Shown here in pieces: positions 59,521 to 64,000 of a stretch of 64,000 nucleotides of DNA. How positions within the stretch are numbered: position 1 is the first letter of the stretch; each line of letters opens with the position of its first letter. The position numbers were made by a program, and so were the translations under genes. The notes below the pieces were generated by a model. It saw only the letters and a program-made list of their open reading frames with translations, ran no database searches and had not been told where the DNA came from. The stretch is taken from assembly GCA_030549335.1 (NCBI GenBank), contig CM060194.1, forward strand, positions 60,912,547 through 60,976,546. Reading direction: 5' to 3'. The DNA is from Pontederia crassipes (Eukaryota > Streptophyta > Magnoliopsida > Commelinales > Pontederiaceae).

Positions 59521-59954
59521 CTCAAATGTACAATATATAAGCATTTTATTGAATTTGTTTTTCTTTTGCTGCGCAATAATGTAATTAATATTCTGAGTTA
59601 ATTTTGGAGGAGTTGGTATAGTGTCGAAAGATATATATATATATATATTTAATTTAAAACTATTTATTTAAATTCTTCACATCATATCAATTAAGACAAA
59701 TCTGGTTGATAAAATATTCTCCAAGTTCATAAAAATATTGTGTTAATAAATAAAAGTTAAGTTACTCCTTTACATATTTTTAATCTCATTCAACCACACA
59801 TATCTATCTTCCATTATAAGAAATAATTTATTTTAGAAATACAAAATGTATTAACTGATAATAGATAATAATTTTTAATTGAATAGTTTTTACTTTCATG
59901 TCATTTCTTTCTTATCATTATATAATCCTACGATTAAATCATAATATTATCATT
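59521..59954. other. Spacer of the long inverted repeat
   Basis: 434 bp of AT-rich DNA with a short (TA)n run near 59635. No coding region is seen. Confidence 0.7.
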
Positions 59955-60324
59955 AATATTACAAGTAAAAAATATCTTCAAATTTTTATCTTATGATTTA
60001 AAATGATATTTTTGAAGTCCTATCATTTGCAATTAATTACAAGTAATTTGAAATAGAGTATATTTTGATATTTTTGTCGTAATATTTTTTGCTAAAATAA
60101 ATAAAATATATAATTTTAAAAAATCTCATGATTATTGTGTGTTATATTATAAAAATAATAATATTTATTAACATTTTATATTAATATTATGATAGTGATA
60201 CAAGTGTTGTCTTGGAACTTGTCCCAATGGTGAGTTATACTGGAGGTAGATAATCTCGAGGGCAGATTCGTCCAAAACTTTTAAAAAGGAGTGGCAGCAA
60301 GTTTTTTGGAGTGGCATTAGAGGC
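59955..60324 (-). repeat. Right arm of a long inverted repeat
   Basis: Inverse copy of 59150-59520, ending GGCATTAGAGGC. The weak open frames on both arms (plus strand 58995-59291, minus strand 60168-60461) cover the same sequence (CCCTCGAGAT(C/T)ATCT.CCTCC), but they do not resemble a known protein. Confidence 0.88.
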
Positions 60325-61076
60325 TCCAAAAAGAATTGTTGTTTAGACGTATATGAACGACGGTTTATTCTTTTTCGGTATCGCTTATCAAATTGTTTGC
60401 TCTTCGATATGAATCTTTTAAAAGAATGGGGGGTGATCGATTTGATGCATGAAATCTGCAATTGGACTTAAACAATGTGAAAGATAATATTGGCTGCCCT
60501 TGGCAAAGTTTGTTCCGTGAAAACTTTTTCAAAAAAAAAAAAATTAGGTGAAAGTTTGCTATATTGAAATTTTTTTAATGTTTGATAAAACTAGATTCAT
60601 ATAGTGTATGCTTTGATTCATGATAGTGTTTAGTGATAGGCCCTCTTTAAATAAAGTAAAATCAAATTAAATGTGACACTTTATCAATAAAATATGTATT
60701 ACATGCTTGCACAAACATATACAATATTTCTTTAAGTACAAAAAAAAGATAATACTGATAATAATATTTCTAAATGACTGATCATTTTAATTTTTAATAT
60801 TAGAATTTATTTTGGGCTTCACGTAAATTTTGTACAGATTTACCCATGCATTTTTCTCGTAAATAAGTATTTAAATGTTCATAATAGTAATAAAATGTAG
60901 AATTATTGAAAAAGAACAAAAAATAATGCTTAATTTTCCAACTTCATTATTAAAAAAACAATTTCCCAACTTCATTATTAAAAAATAATTTCCAGCGACA
61001 GCATCTGCTCGTTCGACAAAAGAGGGAAATCGTATCCGTCCACAGACCTATCGACTGCGGTTAATAAATAAACAAA
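60325..61076. other. Intergenic DNA upstream of the PP2-A10-like gene
   Basis: AT-rich. AACTTCATTATTAAAAAA is present twice in tandem near 60940-60985. No gene is seen. The last 100 bp should be the promoter of the next gene. Confidence 0.4.
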
Positions 61077-61089
61077 ATAATATATATAT
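61077..61089 (+). promoter_or_regulatory. Possible TATA box of the PP2-A10-like gene
   Basis: AATAATATATATATG about 55-65 bp upstream of the start codon. The position is plausible, with a short leader. The surroundings are AT-rich, so a chance match is possible. Confidence 0.4.
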
Positions 61090-61143
61090 GTCCATCTTGG
61101 GGTCCTCGGATACGTGCGAAATCGTCCAATCGACGCGAGCCCA

Positions 61144-62397
61144 ATGGACCACCTCCTCCTCGATTACCCCCGCCATCGCCGGCGACGGTTTCTCCTCCTT
61201 GGCGGCGCCGCAGCCATCGCCTCCGTTTACGGGGCTTACAAGCTATACCGCCACCCCGCCGTCGCCCGGAGTCGTAGGGCGATCTCTGACCTCTTTGGCG
61301 CCTTCGTCGCGATCTCCTCCGCCACAACCGCCGCCTCCGATGCTGTCGCTGTCGTCTCCTCCGACCTCGCCCTCTTCCTCCGTTCCGAGTCCGACGAGAT
61401 TCCCGAGAGCCTCCGGCAGATGTCCAAGATTACCCGCTCCGACGAGTTCGCTGGCTTCATTTCTACTGTTTCCGAAGCCCTCGCCGCCGGCATCTTCCGG
61501 GGTGTGGGAATCGTTTCCGATCGGACATCCAGAGGCAGAGGGAAGTCGAATATTTCCGACCGAGTCCTCGACAGGATCTTCTCTGGCGAGGGAGTCGGCC
61601 TGGCCTCCGCTGTCGCGGGAAGCTTCGCGAGGGGCCTCGTGATGGGGCTGACGGCGGATTCGAACGGCAACACGGAGGACCGGTCCAATCGGAACCCGGC
61701 GTCGGCGGCTCCGGAGTGGGTCCAACTGCTGTGCCGCGAACAGTGCCGTGAGCTGATCAGAGAATGCGTCAACACGTTCGTGGGCACCGCCGTCGCCGTG
61801 TACCTCGACAAGACGATGGACATCAACTTCTACGACGACATCTTCGCCGGCCTCACCAATCCGAAGCACGAGGCCGAGATGAAGGACGTGCTGGTATCAC
61901 TCTGCAATGGTGCTGTGGAAACGCTGGTAAGGACTTCCCATCAAGTGCTTACAAACACGAATTCGAGCTCGATTCCCGGCGATTCCCGAAGCAATGTGGA
62001 AAAACTCCAAGAAGGGGTGGCGTTGCCTGCTGGAGACGCAAAAATAAGCTCTTCTGATCAGAAATGGGGTGGTGATGGTGGTGCTGGAGGAGGGGGAGGA
62101 GATGGATGGATTGATCAGGTGACATCGACATTGGCGAAGACGCAGAACAGGACGTTCATCCTTGATGTCACGGGGAAGATAACATTCGAGACCGTGAGGT
62201 CGTTGCTCGACTTCGTGCTGTTGCAGTTGTCCGAGGTTACGAAGAGAGGGTTCAGTGCCGTTCGAGAAGACACGGCCGAGCGGGGACGTGCGGTGCTGAG
62301 GTTCTTCACCTTGAAGTCCATGGTCGTCGCCTTGATTTGCCTGTGCTTGTGTCTTCGTTGTTTGATCGGTTCCCAGGTTCAGACACAGTTGCATTGA
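61144..62397 (+). CDS. PP2-A10: PHLOEM PROTEIN 2-LIKE A10 family protein
   Basis: A single-exon frame of 417 residues that matches the plant family named Protein PHLOEM PROTEIN 2-LIKE A10 along its length. Landmarks: a basic N-terminus (YPRHRRRRF) followed by a hydrophobic span (about residues 16-33, LLLGGAAAIASVYGAYKLY); SDLALFLRSESDEIPESLRQ (about 74-93); the most conserved block VAVYLDKTMDINFYDDIFAG with LTNPKHEAEMKDVLVSLCNG (about 217-256); a Gly-rich linker (about 308-321); TFILDVTGKITFETVRSLLD (about 336-355); and a C-terminal hydrophobic span (MVVALICLCLCLRCLIG). Two terminal spans suggest a membrane protein. Biochemical role is not established, and despite the name it lacks an evident lectin fold. 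I start at the ATG at 61144: it directly precedes family-like sequence, and upstream in frame there is no ATG. GC-rich coding sequence. Long minus-strand frames (61236-61869) are composition shadows. Confidence 0.9.
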   Translation: MDHLLLDYPRHRRRRFLLLGGAAAIASVYGAYKLYRHPAVARSRRAISDLFGAFVAISSATTAASDAVAVVSSDLALFLRSESDEIPESLRQMSKITRSDEFAGFISTVSEALAAGIFRGVGIVSDRTSRGRGKSNISDRVLDRIFSGEGVGLASAVAGSFARGLVMGLTADSNGNTEDRSNRNPASAAPEWVQLLCREQCRELIRECVNTFVGTAVAVYLDKTMDINFYDDIFAGLTNPKHEAEMKDVLVSLCNGAVETLVRTSHQVLTNTNSSSIPGDSRSNVEKLQEGVALPAGDAKISSSDQKWGGDGGAGGGGGDGWIDQVTSTLAKTQNRTFILDVTGKITFETVRSLLDFVLLQLSEVTKRGFSAVREDTAERGRAVLRFFTLKSMVVALICLCLCLRCLIGSQVQTQLH

Positions 62398-62715
62398 GTT
62401 AGTTGGAGACGGCCGTTATCTAACCTGAACTCAGCAGATTCAGAGGTGGTACAAGTTTCTTTTATTCTCTTTTCTTTTTCTTTCAAGAAGATGGGTCAAT
62501 CTGTACATAATAAGGGAATACATTAACAGAAATAAAAATATATATAATGATAAAAAAAAAACAAGTGAGAATCAGACCCCAATGGTTACGTTCTTGGGGT
62601 AGTAGATATTTGTTCCCTGACTTGGAGGGTTCTCGTGCGATCCATGTATGCCGTGACCATGTTAGGTGGAAAATTCCATTCTGACATGATTTATGTAACA
62701 TTATTTAAGATGTGT

Positions 62716-62721
62716 AATAAA
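62716..62721 (+). terminator. Candidate polyadenylation signal AATAAA
   Basis: AATAAA about 320 bp after the stop of the PP2-A10-like gene, in an AT-rich context. It is the first canonical hexamer I see in this 3' region, and plants often use weaker signals. Confidence 0.35.
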
Positions 62722-63158
62722 CATTTTAAAGATTAGACCGAGAGCGTTCAATGAGTAAATAGACGTTTTCGTCACTAGGCACTCCTATTGCGCAATGAGA
62801 AAATGTCAACTTCCAAAACAAAATGATCGAGTAAAAAATTATAGGTCGGCTCAGGTATTATTTAGATGTATGGTGACAAGCAATGATTCATAACTCTTAT
62901 AATTAACGTAGTAGAGCAAATTAGAATTCCGTATATGTAGCACAACGGAACACGATTGCTCATTCGAGTTCTAGAACTGAATGGAACAGGATTGCTCCTC
63001 GTAGTGCAGCTGAAGGGAACAAGGGAACAAAAGATTTGGTGCATTAAAGATGGAAGCCCTCACCTTGACCTTGCTATCACAAAACAAATAGTTATAGTTC
63101 ACTATCATAACACAAGCATTCATATAAAAGCTCATATTTAGCACTTTGTTGTCTACGG
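62722..63158. other. Intergenic space between convergent genes
   Basis: No coding region seen. It should contain the 3' UTR of the minus-strand gene that begins to the right of the window. Confidence 0.4.
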
Positions 63159-63267
63159 CTAATTGGTGCCAGCATCACCCTTCTTGGTTGCCTCATCCTG
63201 GAGTTTCTTCGTCCAGTACTGCTCAAGTGGAGGACCAAAAATCGCCTTTCCAGAAATGACCCCAATC
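63159..63267 (-). CDS. Last exon of an unrecognised host gene (partial)
   Basis: On the minus strand an acceptor (TATATGTAG) is followed by a 109 bp open exon encoding IGVISGKAIFGPPLEQYWTK and KLQDEATKKGDAGTN, then a stop at 63159. Coding-like composition, the clean T-rich acceptor and a charged Lys-rich tail make a real terminal exon likely. The gene's other exons must lie to the right. 63268-64000 looks like intron, since I found no second exon there. I do not recognise the protein. The exon converges with the PP2-A10-like gene. Confidence is moderate because it rests on one short exon. Confidence 0.5.
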
Positions 63268-64000
63268 CTACATATATGTTATAATAAAAGAAGGCATATG
63301 ATATATCCATATAGGAAGAGAAACAAAAAAAGATACAATCCCCAAAAGAAGAGAAAGAAATACAAATGGTATAATCTAGCAACAATTTTATACAGCATCT
63401 AAGGCTATTGACCCGAAAAGCCTAGCAATATTAACTTCACATCACTCTCCAGTTGTTCAAAACACACTCAAGTTAAAAAGAGCTTAGCCGCAGTAACCCC
63501 TTTCCCATTTCAGGCACATCAGAAGAAATATTTTTCAAAGAAAGATGGTAGTTTGAACATTTATCATGGTCACCTATGCCATCTAGACCAAAGGAATGCC
63601 AATAAAAACTTATTCAAGCTTTGAGTGAAAGATTGAGGTATATGACTTTCCAAAGGCCGTGTTTACCAGTGCTTTGATATGCAAGATGTGAGTTGCTATC
63701 CCTCGCTCTAGGCAGTGTACAAAAACAATGAACATCAAGTTAATGTTAAAGGTGTTTAACACAACTCTATTGACAACTAATGAAGAGAAGATGATGGAGG
63801 AAGCAAAAGTAAAAACTAGGTTGTTCTCAGGAATCAAAAAGTGAACCTAAACTACACATATAACTCAAAATTGCAGGTTCCAATAGTCAAATTAATCAAA
63901 ATCATTCGGAATTCACAAAAAAAGTGCACATGTGAATGTTTACAACTTTTCTTTTTGAGAGGTTGCATGTTCCGACAACATAATCTAGCACCTTAGTTTA
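63268..64000 (-). other. Probable intron of the right-edge gene
   Basis: AT-rich, with no confident exon. It lies upstream (minus strand) of the terminal exon and runs to the window edge. Open frames at 63092-63385 and 63610-63837 do not resemble known proteins. Confidence 0.35.

Noticed and set aside
61236-61869. Minus-strand frames of about 200 codons under the PP2-A10-like gene
   Set aside because: The plus strand matches a known family along its whole length. The antisense frames have no homology that I can see.

Overview
This is nuclear DNA from a flowering plant, most likely a monocot with a medium to large genome. Small, intronless or simple host genes with very GC-rich codons sit in long AT-rich stretches made mostly of transposon remains. 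I cannot name the species from sequence alone.

Host genes are sparse. Three look whole: a VQ-motif protein (22439-22864, +), a small secreted glycine-rich protein with an eight-cysteine tail (38205-38681, -), and a PHLOEM PROTEIN 2-LIKE A10 family membrane protein (61144-62397, +). The last exon of a further, unrecognised gene enters from the right edge (63159-63267, -). Two gene pieces look dead: the first third of a purine permease (52614-53038, +) and the C-terminal tail of a FAR1-related/MULE protein (53580-54020, -). These genes are not an operon or cluster and show no functional link.

Layout. 1-5114: the right part of a CACTA-type DNA transposon whose interior is a tandem array of 2.1 kb units, each holding a 30 bp GC-rich minisatellite. 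5115-8830 and 11830-13560: LTR-like remnants. 8833-11797: a second CACTA-type element with a nested MITE. 13560-20740: low-complexity DNA and LTR fossils. 22.4-22.9 kb: VQ gene. 24.6-25.1 kb: two LTR-like copies facing each other. 26.8-28.4 and 33.1-34.8 kb: a pair of related CACTA-type elements. The second is interrupted at 34766-36292 by another complete small CACTA element with a TTC target duplication. 38.2-38.7 kb: glycine-rich protein gene. 40472-45224: a near-complete but broken Ty1/copia element with both LTRs and a CAACC target duplication. 47.9-49.5 kb: L1-type LINE tail. 50.6-51.4 kb: RTE-type LINE tail. 52.6-54.8 kb: gene fragments and GC minisatellites. 56.6-57.8 kb: LTR fossil. 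59.15-60.32 kb: long inverted repeat. 61.1-64 kb: gene-bearing right end.

I found no convincing new biological system. The most unusual structures are the nested tandem array inside a CACTA element, the GGATCTGGCCGCC-type GC module shared by CACTA elements with different termini, the long inverted repeat at 59-60 kb, and the head-to-head LTR pair at 24.6 kb. No tRNA, rRNA or CRISPR was seen.
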